DNA of 64,000 nt from Hyaloraphidium curvatum (GCA_025558095.1 JAIVFI010000010.1:434001-498000), one strand, 5' to 3'; positions 19,668 to 31,439 are shown, numbered from the stretch's first letter. Notes: generated by a model not told the origin, from the sequence alone. Made by a program: numbers and translations.

Positions 19668-22224
19668 ATGGCGTCGGAGACCTTTGGGAGCCGGATCCGC
19701 GGAGCTCTGGCTTGGACGGGCGACCAACTCCATTCCCTCATTGCCTACCTCTGGGACTGGGACCTCCACGACCCGTGGCATGAGGGCGAACCCTTCTTTT
19801 TCGGAGCGCTATTTGCTGTGGTGTCTGCAACTTCGCTCATGAGAGTCAACGCGGACCAGACGTGGATCGTTGGCGTCCCTGAAGAACCGGTGGCGACCAA
19901 CATCATCCTCGAGGCTCTCGTCGATGCTGGAGCGACCTCCATTGCCATTTTCGCTGCCGCTCTCGCTGCAGGGCTCGTCTCCTGGACTGGGATCGTCCTT
20001 CGGATACTGGACAAGTGGCCACGGCCCGCGGCGAAGGTGGCGGTCATCGCGGCAGCGATACAGACCGTCCTCTCTGCCGGCGGGCTTGTTTCCTTCCTGA
20101 CTCTGGTGACCTATCCGCAAAAGGAGTGGTGGTGGAACAACACCTATTTCGCCGCCATCGAAGCTATCGGGGCGGGCACCATTTCGACCTGTCTCTTCCT
20201 CATCGACGTGCTTTACCTCCACATTCCGCTGGAAACGGTTACGGTTGCGCGCCGGAAGCTCATTTTCGCCGCTTTAGGTGCGATGTCCTACCTGGTGCTA
20301 ATGGCTCTCGTCTTCGAGCATGTGGAACCGGGCTGGGATTTCTCGACCGCCTTCATCTTCAGTGCCGTCACCTCGTGCACCATCGGGTACGGACAAAACA
20401 CCACTCGGACGGTCGCGGGCCAGATCCTCCTCTTCTTTTTAGGGCCCATCGGGATCGGCCTCATCGGCTTCCTCTTGTTCTCGATCAGGGACAACTTGCT
20501 CGAGTCGGCGAGGGAAAACATGAAGCGCCTGGTCGTCCGCCGACGACTCAGCAGGCAGCTCGGACGCGACGGAGATGCCGCGAGCATCCTCAGCGGCGTA
20601 ATAAGGGGCGAAAGGAGGTACAGCGCCGCCAGCGAGCTGGAAGGCTACGGCGGGATGCAAGAGCTTTCGGCCGTGCCTGGTCTCGCCGAGGCGAAGCTTG
20701 CGGAGGAGATGGTGGAGCGGAATCAATACGAGGAGCAGGACGCGGAGACAGAGTCCGTTGTTGGTGACAGTGCAACGGCATTGGAGCCCGGTCTGGCCAG
20801 CTACCGGGACGTTGACCCGGACAGGGACTCAAACGTGGAGTCGGACTTGGAATCTGCCGAACGCGTGGATGGAGGCACCGGCCAGATGGTGGAAGATCGA
20901 GCGCACGTCGCCGACAATTCTGTCGATTTGCAGAAACAGCGCGCAAGATCTCCGTCTAGCGAACGCAAGCCGAAATATCCTTATCAGCGGACATGGTCGG
21001 AGCGTATTCTCGGCAGAGACGCCGAGTCCGTGTCTTTGGATCCACGCTCGATCACCACCCCAGCGAGGAGGACTTCGCTCGTCATTGACGGACGAATGAC
21101 CTCGCTCACGCCGATTCCACCTAACGAAGCACGATCGGCATCTTTCCAACCCGCATCCATTCTTGCGCCTGCTGCACCTCAGGGTACCGTTTCCCTCACC
21201 TTTGCCGCTCCCCCCCGTTCCGTAACCCCGGACATGGAGAACATGCGGAGCCTGACGCCCTCGCAGGGCCTTCGGCGCCGGGATTCCGCGACCCCGACGC
21301 CGTGGATCAAACCACACAATCTCGGATCCGGTGTTCCACTGCGCCATTTCATCACCGCACCGGCCGAGACGGCAGGCATCGGAGCCATCGGCAGGGGGAA
21401 CGCTGTCGCGCCCTCTGTCGATGGGCCGCGCTTCAGCGGAGAGAACGGAAGCCGGCTGCTTTCCGCCGATCAGGCCGTGCTGGAGCGGGGCAAGCACGCA
21501 TCGCAGGATTCTATGTTTGCCAACCCCATCACGCTCCGGATGACCCTTCCAGACGCGACGGCCGGCCAGCCCGGATTCGGCGTCGCGCTGACGGCTGGGC
21601 TGTCGCGTACCCTGACGATCGACCCGGCGACGCTGTTCACGCCCGAAGAGGCTCGGCAGGAGCGCAGAAGGATAGAGATGTGGAGCATCGCGAGGATCGG
21701 TGTCATTTTCTTGATCTACTGGTTCATCGGGGGCGTGCTTTTCTACGTTCTAGAGCCGCCGTGGGATTATCTCGAAGGCCTTTACTTTGCGTGGTCGACG
21801 CTAACCACCGTCGGGTACGGAGATCTCGTGTGGTGAGTGGGACGCCATTGCTGCGACCGACTTCGCTCATCTCCTTGTCCAGCATCAAGCCGGCGTGCTG
21901 GGAGTGGTGAGTGCGGCAAGACCAATACTCGATCGCAGCTTACTCTTTTCGTCTAGGTGGCTCTACTTCGTGTACATAGAAGTCGCCCTGTTCGGTGCGG
22001 AGCTTCTTTGCGCGCACCGGTTGCTCGCTGACCTCTTGCACCTTCACCCAGCCTACCTGATTGCGCTCGTGGGGGATTTGATCAACCAGCGGATGGACAC
22101 GAGGCTGGAGCGCACCGTCTCGCGGGATCCGCGCCCAAAGGGCGGGGGGACGGTGACCGCAATGGGGACGGCAATGAGTTTGATGCCGAGGGTGGAGATT
22201 GAGGAGGACGATGAGCGGCAGTAG
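19668..22224 (+). CDS. Two-pore-domain outward-rectifier K+ channel (TOK type)
   Basis: Plasma-membrane potassium channel of the fungal 8-TM, two-pore architecture. Exons 19668-21832, 21883-21906 (only 24 nt) and 21957-22224; both introns are 50 nt with GTGAGT donors. N-terminal hydrophobic helices (FFFGALFAVVSATSL; IAIFAAALAAGLVSW; AAIQTVLSAGGLVSFLTLV; FAALGAMSYLVLMALVF) lead to pore 1 (SAVTSCTIGYGQN). Pore 2 (STLTTVGYGDLV) follows FLIYWFIGGVLFYVLEPP. Between the two pores sits a hydrophilic insert of roughly 390 residues, rich in Ser, Arg and Glu, far longer than the short loop of yeast Tok1. The selectivity-filter TxGYG is intact in both. The start is the first ATG before the hydrophobic region; K+ efflux upon depolarisation is the expected role. 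Confidence 0.87.
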
Positions 22225-22452
22225 ATGAATCTGGACGCTAGTGCAAGGTGGTGGTGTATCGTTCGTGACAAGTGCTGGATGCAATCGTGAGAAATGCAAT
22301 CAGATGCTACCTTTTTGCTCGCCAAGAGCGGACAGGTGATGGGGCGGAGTTTGGATGTGGCGTGGTCCCTGACTCGCCACCAGGGACGCCACATTCAGTC
22401 GAGTCATAAAAGGCGACTTGGAACCGGTCCTCCCGCACACCGCAGATTCGCG

Positions 22453-24498
22453 ATGCGCGCCGCATTAGCCTCCGCGCTCCTCGCGCTCCTCGTGGCCTCC
22501 GCCGCCGCGCAGGATCCGACGACGTACGAATGCAACACCCTCGGAGATTGGCTCCGCCAGCGCAAGGCCTCCGGAATGGGCGACATCGGTTCCACGCCCG
22601 ACAACTGCTGCGCGTGGGATTATAGTGCTTTGTCACCCTCCGGCGGCACCCGCAAGGCGTCCTGCAACGCTGCCAGCGAGGTGCAGGTCCTGACCTGGCG
22701 CGGCGAGCTCAACGGCACCTTCAACTTCGCCGGCCTGTCGCCAAAGCAGACCCTGGACCCGGGGCAACTCTCGGCACGCTACGAGACCATCGACCTGTCG
22801 GGAAACCCGAACCTCCATGGCCCCATCATCCCCGGATCGCCGTCCACCTACGCCAGCATGAAAAGCCTCAACCTGTCGAACTCGGGCCTTTCCGGCCGCC
22901 TGCCGCGGATGGACGCCTGGATGCCGCAGCTCACGAGCTTCGACGTCAGCAACACCTTCCTCACCGGCTTCCTGCCGCAGATGCCCTCGGGCCTGGCCGT
23001 GTGCCGCATCCCGCCCTCGGTCTGCTACTACGCCGATGCGCCGTGGACCGCGTCGACGCCCAAGGCCTGCCTCGAGGGCCTGCCGCAGTGCCAGGGCACC
23101 TACCCGGCGCAGCGGCCCGACCCGACCATCCTGCCCCCGCTCCGGCCGCACTGGGGCGACGTGCCCGACCCTCTGAGCGCCAACGGGCTGGCCACCATCA
23201 GGGGGCAGTGCCAGGCGCTGCTGACCTGGCTCACGGCGCACGGCGCATCGATCAACGAGACCGAGTTCATGGAGTTTGCTGGAAATTCGTCATGCTGCGG
23301 GTGGGGCGTCGCGGGCCCAAACCTCAAGCGCATCTACTGCGCCCGCAACGACCAGGCCATCGTCCGCCTGGAGCTGCAGAACATGGGGCTCACGGGCGAC
23401 GCCGCCCAGCCACCGGACACGATGGCGCAGATCAAGGCCCTGGGCATCCTCCGCCTCGACAACAACCGCCTCACGGGCTTCCCGAGCTGGATCCTCAACA
23501 TGTCCGACATCGGGCAGCTGCTCGCGTCCAACTGCGAGCTCACCGGGCCGGTGCCGAACCTGACGCCCCTGGAGTCGCTCACGCAGATATGGCTGACCAA
23601 CAACTCGCTCACGGGGCCCATTCCCGCCGTGCGGGGGGTCACGGACAACTACTGCTTCCTCAACCCGCAGCGCGGGGCCGGGCCGTGCTACCAGAACGAT
23701 CCGCAGTGGAGCGAGCCCACCTGCCTCTGGGGTTACGGTAACCGTTGGGCCGAGTTCTGCACGGAGACGGTCCCCAGTGTTCCAGATGTCGTTCAGCCCC
23801 AGACCGATTGGGCCTGCGTTAAAACGGTCTGCGGCGAGAACCTGGTCGTGAGGCGCGTCTGGAGCTTCCAGCAGGGCATCACGATCCAGTGCAAGGGCGA
23901 CGGGAACGCGCCGTACGGGACCAACAGGCTCGCTTGCCAGTTCTGTGGGTGATCGATCCGCTGCATTGGACTGCGACAACTCTGACGCCCCTACGATGCA
24001 GACTCGGACGACAAGTGCACGGTCCCGACGACCATCACCAAGCCCCAGAACCGGCGGCTTGCCTCGCGCGCTCCCGCGGACGACGGCCCCGTGTGCATGC
24101 AGGAGGACACGTACACCGAGAGCTCGTGCATGTGCCCGTGCGCAAACTGGTGCGCCGCGGCGTGGGAGAGCTGGGGGCAGTTCCAGGCCAACTCGACGGC
24201 CGCGACCACGGCGACGGCGAGCACGGCGACGGTTACGGGCAGCGTTGTTCCGACTTCTCCTGCGACCACCGCCAGCGCGACGAGCGTGCCTGCAACGAGC
24301 ACGGCCGTGCCGACGTCGTCCGTGCCGGCTACATCTACCGTCGCGACTTCGAGCGCGGCTACAAGTGCGGCCACGAGCTCGGCGACGACTTCGGTGCTGC
24401 CGACGTCTACCACGTCGAGGCCGTCGGGTTGCGACAGGCTCGCAATCGGCTCGATCGCCGGGCTCATCGCGGCCGGCGCGTGCATGGTCGTGCTCTAG
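22453..24498 (+). CDS. Secreted leucine-rich-repeat protein, probably GPI-anchored
   Basis: ATG 22453 opens a signal peptide (RAALASALLALLVASAAAQ). The ectodomain has two Cys-bounded LRR blocks of the extracellular, plant-like type: caps with paired Cys (DNCCAWDYS; NSSCCGWGVAG) and repeats such as YETIDLSGNPNLHGPI, SLNLSNSGLSGRLP, LRLDNNRLTGFPSWI, IWLTNNSLTGPIP. One intron (23945-24001, GTGGGT donor) joins CQF to YSDDKCT. The C-terminal part is a Cys motif (SSCMCPCANWCAAAW), then a Thr/Ser/Ala stalk and a terminal hydrophobic segment (LAIGSIAGLIAAGACMVVL), as in GPI-anchored wall proteins. Likely surface recognition or adhesion; no enzyme domain. Confidence 0.82.
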
Positions 24499-24573
24499 AA
24501 AATCCAGATCTATTGTAATGTAGAATGCCCGAATGTCGTATGTAGTGCTGGATGTAAGTGCACCTCACAACCG

Positions 24574-27359
24574 ATGACGCGCCCAAACAAGTGCGAAGCG
24601 TCGGAGTTCGCTCCGCTGCCCCGCGCGTCCCCCACCACAATGGCCGACCCGCAGCCGCTCAACGTGGTGTTCACGGTCGCGCCCGGCGGCAACGGCGTGC
24701 TGGAGGGGCTGTTCGGGGCGCTGGGCGGCGGCGACGCGGGCGACGCGGGCGGGGCCGCCGGGGTCGCGGGCGCCGTCCTGGGCGCGTTCGGGGCCGTCGC
24801 GGGCGGCGACCTGCTGGGACTGCTGCCGGGCATGCCGGGCATCGCCGCCCCGCCCGCCACGCTGCCCGCCGAGCCGTGTTCCGCGTTCCTGCCGGGGGGC
24901 GGCCGCGGGGCGCGCGTCACCGCAGCCGGCCTGCCCGCGCACACGAAGGCGCTGTCGGCCCCGCCCGAGCGGCGGCCCGCGGCGCGCAGGCTGCTGTCGC
25001 CGCTGCTCTGCATGCCCGACGAGCTGGTCACGCACGTCGCGGCTTTCGTCGACGCACCCGCCAACCTGTTTCGCACCTGCCGCGCGCTGCACCGCCTCTC
25101 GCGCCGCACGTCGCTCCGCGTCGAGTTTCTCGCCGCACGGGGCATCGACGCCGCGGGCGACTCGGCCGCTGCTTTCCTCAGAATCGTCTCGCCCGACGTC
25201 CTCGCCGGCCTGTTCGCCCGCGCCCCGGCCATGGCCCCCGTGCCGCGCTACCAGCTGCAGATCCTGCAGCGTCACCTGCTCTCGGCCGGGCGCGCGGACC
25301 TGCTGCCCGCGCTGCTGGCCTACCACGGTCGCACATACCCGTCGCCCGCCCCCGCCCTCCGCGAGCAGTGGGCCGTTCCCTACGGCGGCACGAGCGCGGC
25401 GGTCACCGATGCGGAGCTCTTTGGCGTGCTGTTGGGATCGCACCGCGTGCCGGAAGGCTGCGAGAGCCTCGTGATCGAAGGAATGGACGGCGGCTGGGCC
25501 GTCGAGGAGGTTTGTTCTGTATGCACCTCTCCTGCGTTTAGTGACTAATCAATCTTGTTCTGTGATCAGGACTCGGTGCTCACCGCGCTCCTCACCCTCC
25601 AATCCAAGTACCGCCTCCCGGCCTCGTTCGCGCAGCCCGGCTTCTCCCCCCTGTCAAAATCCCTCTCGAACCTCTCCCTCCGCCCCACCGCCGCACTCCC
25701 CCTGGCCCCCGGCAACCCCAACATCATCGACACCTTTCCCTTTGCCGGCGACCGCGCGTGCGACGTCCGCCGCGACGCCAACGTGCCCGGCACCGACGAG
25801 CCGCACGCGCTGCTGGTCCGCAAGGCGCACGAGGGCGACGCAGTCGCGTGCTCCCGCCTCGCCGCGCTGGGGGTCCGCGCGGCTAGGCTGCCGGACCCGC
25901 TGTACGCGCGTGCCGCCGCCGAGGGCCTGCTCTCCCAGACCGAAGTGGCCCGCAACGCGCTCGCCAATCCCGCAGCGGCGGCCGAGTTCCTCCTCTCCAC
26001 CGATGCAACCAAGCCCGCGGGGCAGCTCACGGCCGCGGGGGTCGAGGCCGGGCTGTGCTCGCGGTACGGCGTGCGCGTGAGGGACAGGGCGCACGAGGAC
26101 GCTGTGGCGGCGGCGGCAGCGGCGGGGCGGGTCGAGGCGCTGAGGGTGCTGCTGGACAGCGAGAATGCGTACGGGAGGTGGGAGACGGGGGAGGGAAAGG
26201 CGCTGCTCAAGAAGCTGCTGCAGGTGGGTCTATGAGTGCAGTGGCCGAGCCCGGTCTGACGGATCCGTTTTGACAGGCATGCAAGAGCAACACCGAAACC
26301 TACAACCTCGTCAAGAGCTACTGCGGCGTTGGAATATCCGAGGACAAGGTGCGTTTGCGGTCCCTGCGAGACATTGGACCTCCCTCAAGCACCGTCTCCA
26401 CAGTCCGTCGCCCTCCTCGCCTCGTTCCTGGCCGCCGACGAGCAAGCCATCCGCAACCAGGTCGCCGCCGGGGCCAAGCTCACGACCGCGCAGTTCGCCG
26501 CCGCGATGCGCTCCCCCTCGGCCCGCCCCGCGCTCCCGCTGCTCTTCTCGCTGTGCCCACTCGACGCGACCGCCCTCGAGCAGGTCCTCAAGCTCGTCCT
26601 CCCCGCCTCCGCGGCCCTCGCCATCTTCGGCAACGACCCCAACCCCGCCGACCCCGCCTTGGTCGCGGCCGTCTCGGGCCTGCTCGCGCACTACGAGGCG
26701 CACTGGCGCCGGCCCGCGGGCCGCCGCGTGCTCAACAGGCTGTTCGAGCGCGCGGGGGAGGCGTGGAGGACGGTGCTGCGGCCGTTCATGGGGACCCCGG
26801 AGGAGTGCGGCGTCGCGAGCACCGCGGCCAAGTGGGATCTGCGGAGGGCGGTGCGGGCCGGGGACGTCGAGGTGGGCATCCTTCTTCGCTCGCATATTCA
26901 TGCAAAGGAACTGACGATCTGCAGGCGGTCGCCGATCTCCACGCCCGCGGCGTGCGCGTCTACCTCGACCCCGAGCTCTTCGGCGCGCAGCGCCCCCCCG
27001 CCGTCGCGCACGAGGACGCCCTCGTGGCGCTGTGGGACCTCGCCGCGCGCGAGGCCCACCCGGCCGACCGCACACGGTTCCTCGGCGAGGCGGTGTACAT
27101 GATGGCCGACCGCACGGCGATGCACGCGCTGCGGAACGGCGCGGCGCCGGACGAGGGGATGCTGCTGGAGTGCGTCAGGAGGGGGGACGAGGGGGGGGGG
27201 GAGCTGTTCGCGGCGGCGCTCGAGGCGGCGAGGGCGGGGCGGCACGCGCTCACGCTCGAGGCGGCGCATGCGGCCATCGTCTCCGCGGGCGGATGGTGGG
27301 CCGAGAAGTGGGGCGAGTACAGGAGCGCGGTCGACGCAGATGGTGAGGAAGGGGCGTGA
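24574..27359 (+). CDS. Large F-box-like repeat protein, function unknown
   Basis: Five exons: 24574-25509, 25570-26223, 26277-26348, 26404-26871, 26925-27359 (introns 53-60 nt, all phase 0), about 854 residues. A Gly/Ala-rich N-terminus (GGGDAGDAGGAAGVAGAV) is followed by an F-box-like motif MPDELVTHVAAFVDAPANLF, CRALHRLSRRTSLR. The rest is Ala-rich helical with ankyrin-like pairs (HALLVRKAHEGDAVACSRLA; EDAVAAAAAAGRVEALRVLL; WDLRRAVRAGDVE; AVADLHARGVRVYLDPELF). These look like degenerate ankyrin or related solenoid repeats. Exon joins are supported by continuous helical reading, such as SEDK/SVALLASFLA and GDVE/AVADLHARG. Probably another ubiquitin-ligase adaptor; partner unknown. Confidence 0.68.
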
Positions 27360-27544
27360 GCTTGTGCAAGGTCGTCAATGGCGTGCTGCGGACTGCAGGT
27401 CTTCTGGACTGGCCATGGCTTTGTCGATCGTGATACCTCTTTCGATGTGATTCTTTGACATGCGATACACTCCTCTAGCGTTTCGCCCAATGCTCCAAGT
27501 ATGTGTGCACGTCCCAATTCATTCAGTTCGATCTTTGGCATCAA

Positions 27545-29210
27545 GAGATCTTGCCGATGCTTGCCGATTGGCACGGAGCAGCGTGCGACCTCGTGCCATC
27601 GCGCCTCGCGGCGGAGCGGTAGGAGCGTCGTGGCTGGGGCCGAAGCCGCAGGGGCCCTCCGGGCCGCCCCCCTACCCGGACTTGCCGTCTTGCCGCCCTG
27701 CCGACGCTGTCGATGCCGAGCTTGTGCGATGCGCTGCGCTGCGAGGAAGGGTGGTCGTTAGCATGCGGCCGGCTGGCCGCATTGTGCTTGAGGTTGAACG
27801 TTGTCGCTTGGAGCCGACCTTGTCCGCCTTGCTGTTGGGCCCAGGGCAGCTCGCGTCCCCACTGCCGCCCACGCCTTGCGGCGAGACGGCTCACCGGGCG
27901 ACGCTGCTGGGGCCGCAGCCGCAGAGGTCCTCTTTGAACCGCCCCCTTACCCGTTGCTGACCTTGCCGAGGTGCCGACGTGCCGAGGCCGGCCTTGCCCG
28001 CCTTGCCGTTGGGCCCAGGGCAGCACACGACCCCGCCGCATCGCACCTCCCGGCGGAGCTGGCAAAGGGCGTCGTGGCTGGGGCCGCAGCCGCAGAGGCC
28101 CCCCGGGCCGCCCCCTTACCCATACCTGCGCGTGCCTGGCAAAAAGGCCGCGGTCTTGGTGCGGAGCAGCCTGCGACCCCGTTCCGCATCGCGCATCGCG
28201 CCTCGCGGCGGAGCTGGCAACGAGCGTCGTGACTGGGGCCGAAGCCGCAGGGGCCCCCCGGGCCACCCCCCTACCCGGACTAGGTCTTGCCGAGGGCCGG
28301 TGCTGTCGAGGCCGACCTTGAGCTGCGCTGCGCTACGAGGAAGGGTGAAAGTTAGGATGCGGCAAGCCGGCCGCCTTGTGCTTGAGGTTGACGTTGCCGC
28401 TTGGAGTCGACCTTGCCCGCCTTGCTGTTTGGCCCAGGGCAGCTCGCGTCCCCACTGCCGCCCGCGCCTTGCGGCGGGACGGGTCACCGGGCGGCGCTGC
28501 TGGGGCCGCAGCCGCAGAAGTCCTCCACGGACCGCCCCCTTACCCGTCGCTGACCTTGCCGGGCCCAGGGCAGCTCGCCTCCCCACTGCCGTCCGCGCCT
28601 TGCGGCGGGGCGGATCACCGGGCGACGCTGCTGGGGCCGAAGCCGCAGGGATCCTCCGCAGACCACCCCCCTACCCGGTCCTGTCGCCCTGCCGCCCTGG
28701 CGTCCGATCGGCCTGAAAGGAACGCAATATTAGCGCGATATCTCTGCGTCGACGGGTGCCAACCTGCCTTGCCGTGCGCCCCCACGCGTGGACGGCACCC
28801 CCCCTCCCGACGCCCTCCCAAACAATGGGCCGTGCGCCGCCGCCAGCGCCGCCCCGCGGGCGCCCCGCCGCGCACGTGTCCGCCCGTGCACGGGCAACAG
28901 CCGGGGGGCACGCCGGCCCGGGGCGGCGCGGCGCGGGGGCGGGGGAGGGTGCCGTTGATTGAGGTCCAAATTGCGCAAGTCTCAGATTCGGATGCCGCCG
29001 GCTTATATACTTCCTAACCCAGCTCTACCCTAGCGCATCGCGATGCGGCGAATCGAGTACTCTCCACAGCTAGCTCGCTGCCCGGGCTGCCGCCTCCGGG
29101 GGGTCACGCATTTGCATTCGCCCTTTTCGGCACCCGTTCCGGCCGCCGCAACCGCCGCCCCGCCGCCCTGGGAGACAGGACGAATGCTTCGTCGATTCGT
29201 GTCGGTTTGC
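27545..29210 (+). repeat. GC-rich dispersed repeat, copy A (inverted relative to 49.9-51.3 kb)
   Basis: About 1.65 kb with no convincing coding frame. The left part is built of imperfect tandem units, each carrying a core like CTGGGGCCGAAGCCGCAG (seen near 27.64, 27.91, 28.08, 28.23, 28.50 and 28.63 kb) and a TACCC(G)-rich tail. The right part (28.69-29.13 kb) is unique to this repeat family and matches the reverse complement of 49.99-50.44 kb closely, including a TATA-like TTATATAC (29003-29010 here) and the block described separately. Both copies open with a short AGATCTTGCCG / GATCTTGCCG sequence (rest diverged), and the 3' side fades after about 29.2 kb. No transposase or reverse transcriptase is inside; it could be a non-autonomous element or an LTR-like unit, but no target-site duplication was found by eye. 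Confidence 0.7.
29036..29127 (+). ncRNA. Candidate structured RNA block, copy A
   Basis: A conserved ~90-nt block in repeat copy A. It has a TATA-like box 25-30 nt upstream (29003-29010), a palindromic hairpin GCATCGCGATGC (29036-29047 region), a possible 7-bp closing stem GGCGAAT (29047-29053) with ATTCGCC (29116-29122), inner self-complementary runs (AGCTAGCT, GCCCGGGC), and a T-run at 29124-29127. Copy B keeps the block and T-run, then diverges. This layout would suit a short Pol III-type transcript, but it may simply be part of a mobile element. I do not recognise it as U6, SRP, RNase P or a tRNA. Confidence 0.3.
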
Positions 29211-29684
29211 GCGATTCCCGCTCCAAGGTCAATGATTGGACTTGGCACAACGTGCTGCGGGCACCTGGCATGCTTTCCTCATAAACTGGAGCAGTTCTAT
29301 ACCCTGCGTCCTTCGCCCTGTCCGCTGCCCGCCGCTCTGCCGCGCCAGTTTGCACAGGGGGCCACGGAATAGCCCTTGCCGGACAAAGTGCTAGCTGTCC
29401 AAGCTCCAGCGTGCAACGACCGGTCTGCTGAAGGAAGCCCGGTGGTGAAGTCCCTGCGAACCATCCGCGGCGTGGCGGTGTGGGGCGGCGGGCCGGCCGC
29501 AGGTCCCCCACGAAGGTTCCACTCCGCCCCCCGCGCCGCCCGCTCCAGAACAGCCGTGCGCAGATAAGGCGTGCTGAGTGCCCGCCGGAAGCAACATCGC
29601 AACCGAGCAGAGAATCCCCGCCGCGAACCCGCGCGGCAGGGCCCGTGTTAGCGCCGCCCCACGAACCCGCCCGCAAACAGCGCG
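29211..29684. other. Intergenic, upstream of BBE-type oxidoreductase
   Basis: About 470 bp between the repeat and the oxidoreductase start. Several short frames exist on both strands, but none has coding character. Nothing else recognised. Confidence 0.4.
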
Positions 29685-31439
29685 ATGTCGGCGCCGCCCG
29701 CCAAGGACGAGGAGTTGATGGACGCCGCCGCGCCGCCTAAGCAGCGCCGCATTTGGCCCTGGGTGCTCGGCGGAGTGCTCGGAGCCGCCGCCATCGCGGG
29801 CATCGTCGCCGGCGCGGTGGTCGGCACCCAGAACGCAAAGGCCGCCTCCGCGGTCAAGACGCCGACGCCGACCGCAACAGCGACGCCGACCTCCTCGTTT
29901 ATTGCGACGCCGACGCCCTTCCCCGTCTCATTCGCGAACCGCACCTCCCACCGCCTGGCTGTCATCGGCTGCCTCGCTCGCTACTTCCCCTCCTCACGCA
30001 TCGTCGATCCTTCCGATCCGAACTTTGACGCACTCGCAGAGGACTTCAATTCGTACTGGAACGCCATCAACGAGCCCCTGGTTATCGTTCTGCCCGTCGA
30101 CCCTTCGGAGGTCGGCGGCGCAGTCCTGTGCGCGCGCGCCGTGGGCCCAAACACGCCGATCGTACCTCGTTCAGGTGGGCACAGCTATGAGGGCTACTCG
30201 CTGGCCCGCGACGGCATCGTCGTGGACCTCAGGCGAATGAGCGATGTGCGCGTCGTCAACGACGCCGAGCGCATCGTGGACATTGGAGGCGGCGCGTGGC
30301 TCGGCAAAGTCTACTACGAGTTGCTGCGTTCTCGCGGATGGGTGCTGCCTGGCGGCGACTGCCCGTCCGTGGGCATCGGCGGGCACGCCCAGGGCGGCGG
30401 CTTCGGCGTGATCTCGCGCAAATGGGGGCTCGTCGTGGACACGATGGTCCAGGTCCAGATGGTGGACGCCGCCGGAAAGGTGGTCAACGCCAGCGCGGAC
30501 GAAAACCCGGAGCTGTTTTGGGCAGTACGCGGCGGCGGCGGCGGAAACTTTGGCATTGTCACACGGTTTCGCGCCAAGGCCGTGCCTATCACGCCCACGG
30601 TGTCGTCGGCTGTCTGGAGTTTCCCGAGCGCAAATGCCGTCCCTGCCATCGATGCGCTCGTGCGCACCGGCTGGACCTGGACCGAGAACGTCACGACGAC
30701 ATTCTACGTGGACAACCAGGGCAGCGTGTCGCTCACTGCTTTTTTCTCCGGCCCCGCGGCCGACTTCCCGATCGCCGAGATCGACGCCAGCTTCCCGGGG
30801 CTGAACGCCACGCGGTCTGGCCCCAACGAGTACAACGGCACCTTCGCTTACCTCCAGATGTTGTATCCCGACATGAGTAACTTTGCCCTACTGACGGACA
30901 AGAGATACGTCGACTCGGCCCGCATGGGCTGGACGAACGACAACTATTTCAAAGCCAAGAGCTTCTACTTCGCCCAGCCCTCCTTCGGCACCTCGCAGGG
31001 CTCTGCGGCCCTCCTCGACGGCCTGCGCGCTGCCCCGGACCCGATCCGTCAGGCGACCTGGTTCCAACTCGATTCCTACGGCGGCCGCATCGCCACCTGC
31101 GGCGCCCCGGGCTACCCGATCTACACGGCCAACGCCTCGCAGTGCCAGCAGAGCACAGCGTTTGTGCACCGCGCCCCGGACCTGGTCAACGTGCAGATGT
31201 ATACAAGTTGGAACAACGACTCCTTCTCTTCCCTTGCGCTGGACTACATGCGGGCTTGGGGCGACCGCGTGGCCCCATGGAGCACGGGATTGGCATACCA
31301 AAACTACATTGATAATGATCTTGGGACGAACTTGACGGCATACTACGGAGGGGCGCTCCCGGCGCTCGGTCAGGTCAAGGGGCGGTGGGATCCGAGCAAC
31401 GTGTTCAGGTTCGCGCAGTCGATTCCTCCGAGCACTTAA
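29685..31439 (+). CDS. BBE-type FAD-linked oxidoreductase with N-terminal membrane anchor
   Basis: Berberine-bridge-enzyme-like flavoprotein, intronless, 584 residues. The FAD-binding PCMH domain shows PRSGGHSYEGYS with His166 and GGDCPSVGIGGHAQGGGFG with Cys226, the two residues that attach FAD bicovalently in this family, so a strongly oxidising flavin is expected. The C-terminal BBE motif is WDPSNVFRFAQSIPP. Such enzymes oxidise alcohols, sugars or alkaloid-type substrates with O2, and many sit in fungal secondary-metabolite clusters. Unlike most secreted homologs, this one starts with a short cytosolic tail, a single TM segment (about 24-48, WPWVLGGVLGAAAIAGIVAG) and a Thr/Pro linker, i.e. 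a type II anchored protein. Its neighbours are lipid/acyl-transfer genes. Confidence 0.9.
   Translation: MSAPPAKDEELMDAAAPPKQRRIWPWVLGGVLGAAAIAGIVAGAVVGTQNAKAASAVKTPTPTATATPTSSFIATPTPFPVSFANRTSHRLAVIGCLARYFPSSRIVDPSDPNFDALAEDFNSYWNAINEPLVIVLPVDPSEVGGAVLCARAVGPNTPIVPRSGGHSYEGYSLARDGIVVDLRRMSDVRVVNDAERIVDIGGGAWLGKVYYELLRSRGWVLPGGDCPSVGIGGHAQGGGFGVISRKWGLVVDTMVQVQMVDAAGKVVNASADENPELFWAVRGGGGGNFGIVTRFRAKAVPITPTVSSAVWSFPSANAVPAIDALVRTGWTWTENVTTTFYVDNQGSVSLTAFFSGPAADFPIAEIDASFPGLNATRSGPNEYNGTFAYLQMLYPDMSNFALLTDKRYVDSARMGWTNDNYFKAKSFYFAQPSFGTSQGSAALLDGLRAAPDPIRQATWFQLDSYGGRIATCGAPGYPIYTANASQCQQSTAFVHRAPDLVNVQMYTSWNNDSFSSLALDYMRAWGDRVAPWSTGLAYQNYIDNDLGTNLTAYYGGALPALGQVKGRWDPSNVFRFAQSIPPST

Noticed and set aside
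27460-29017. Several frames of 100-250 codons inside repeat copy A (and in copy B)
   Set aside because: They come from GC-rich tandem units, are open in many frames at once and encode Arg/Pro/Ala-rich low complexity; no transposase or reverse transcriptase motif.
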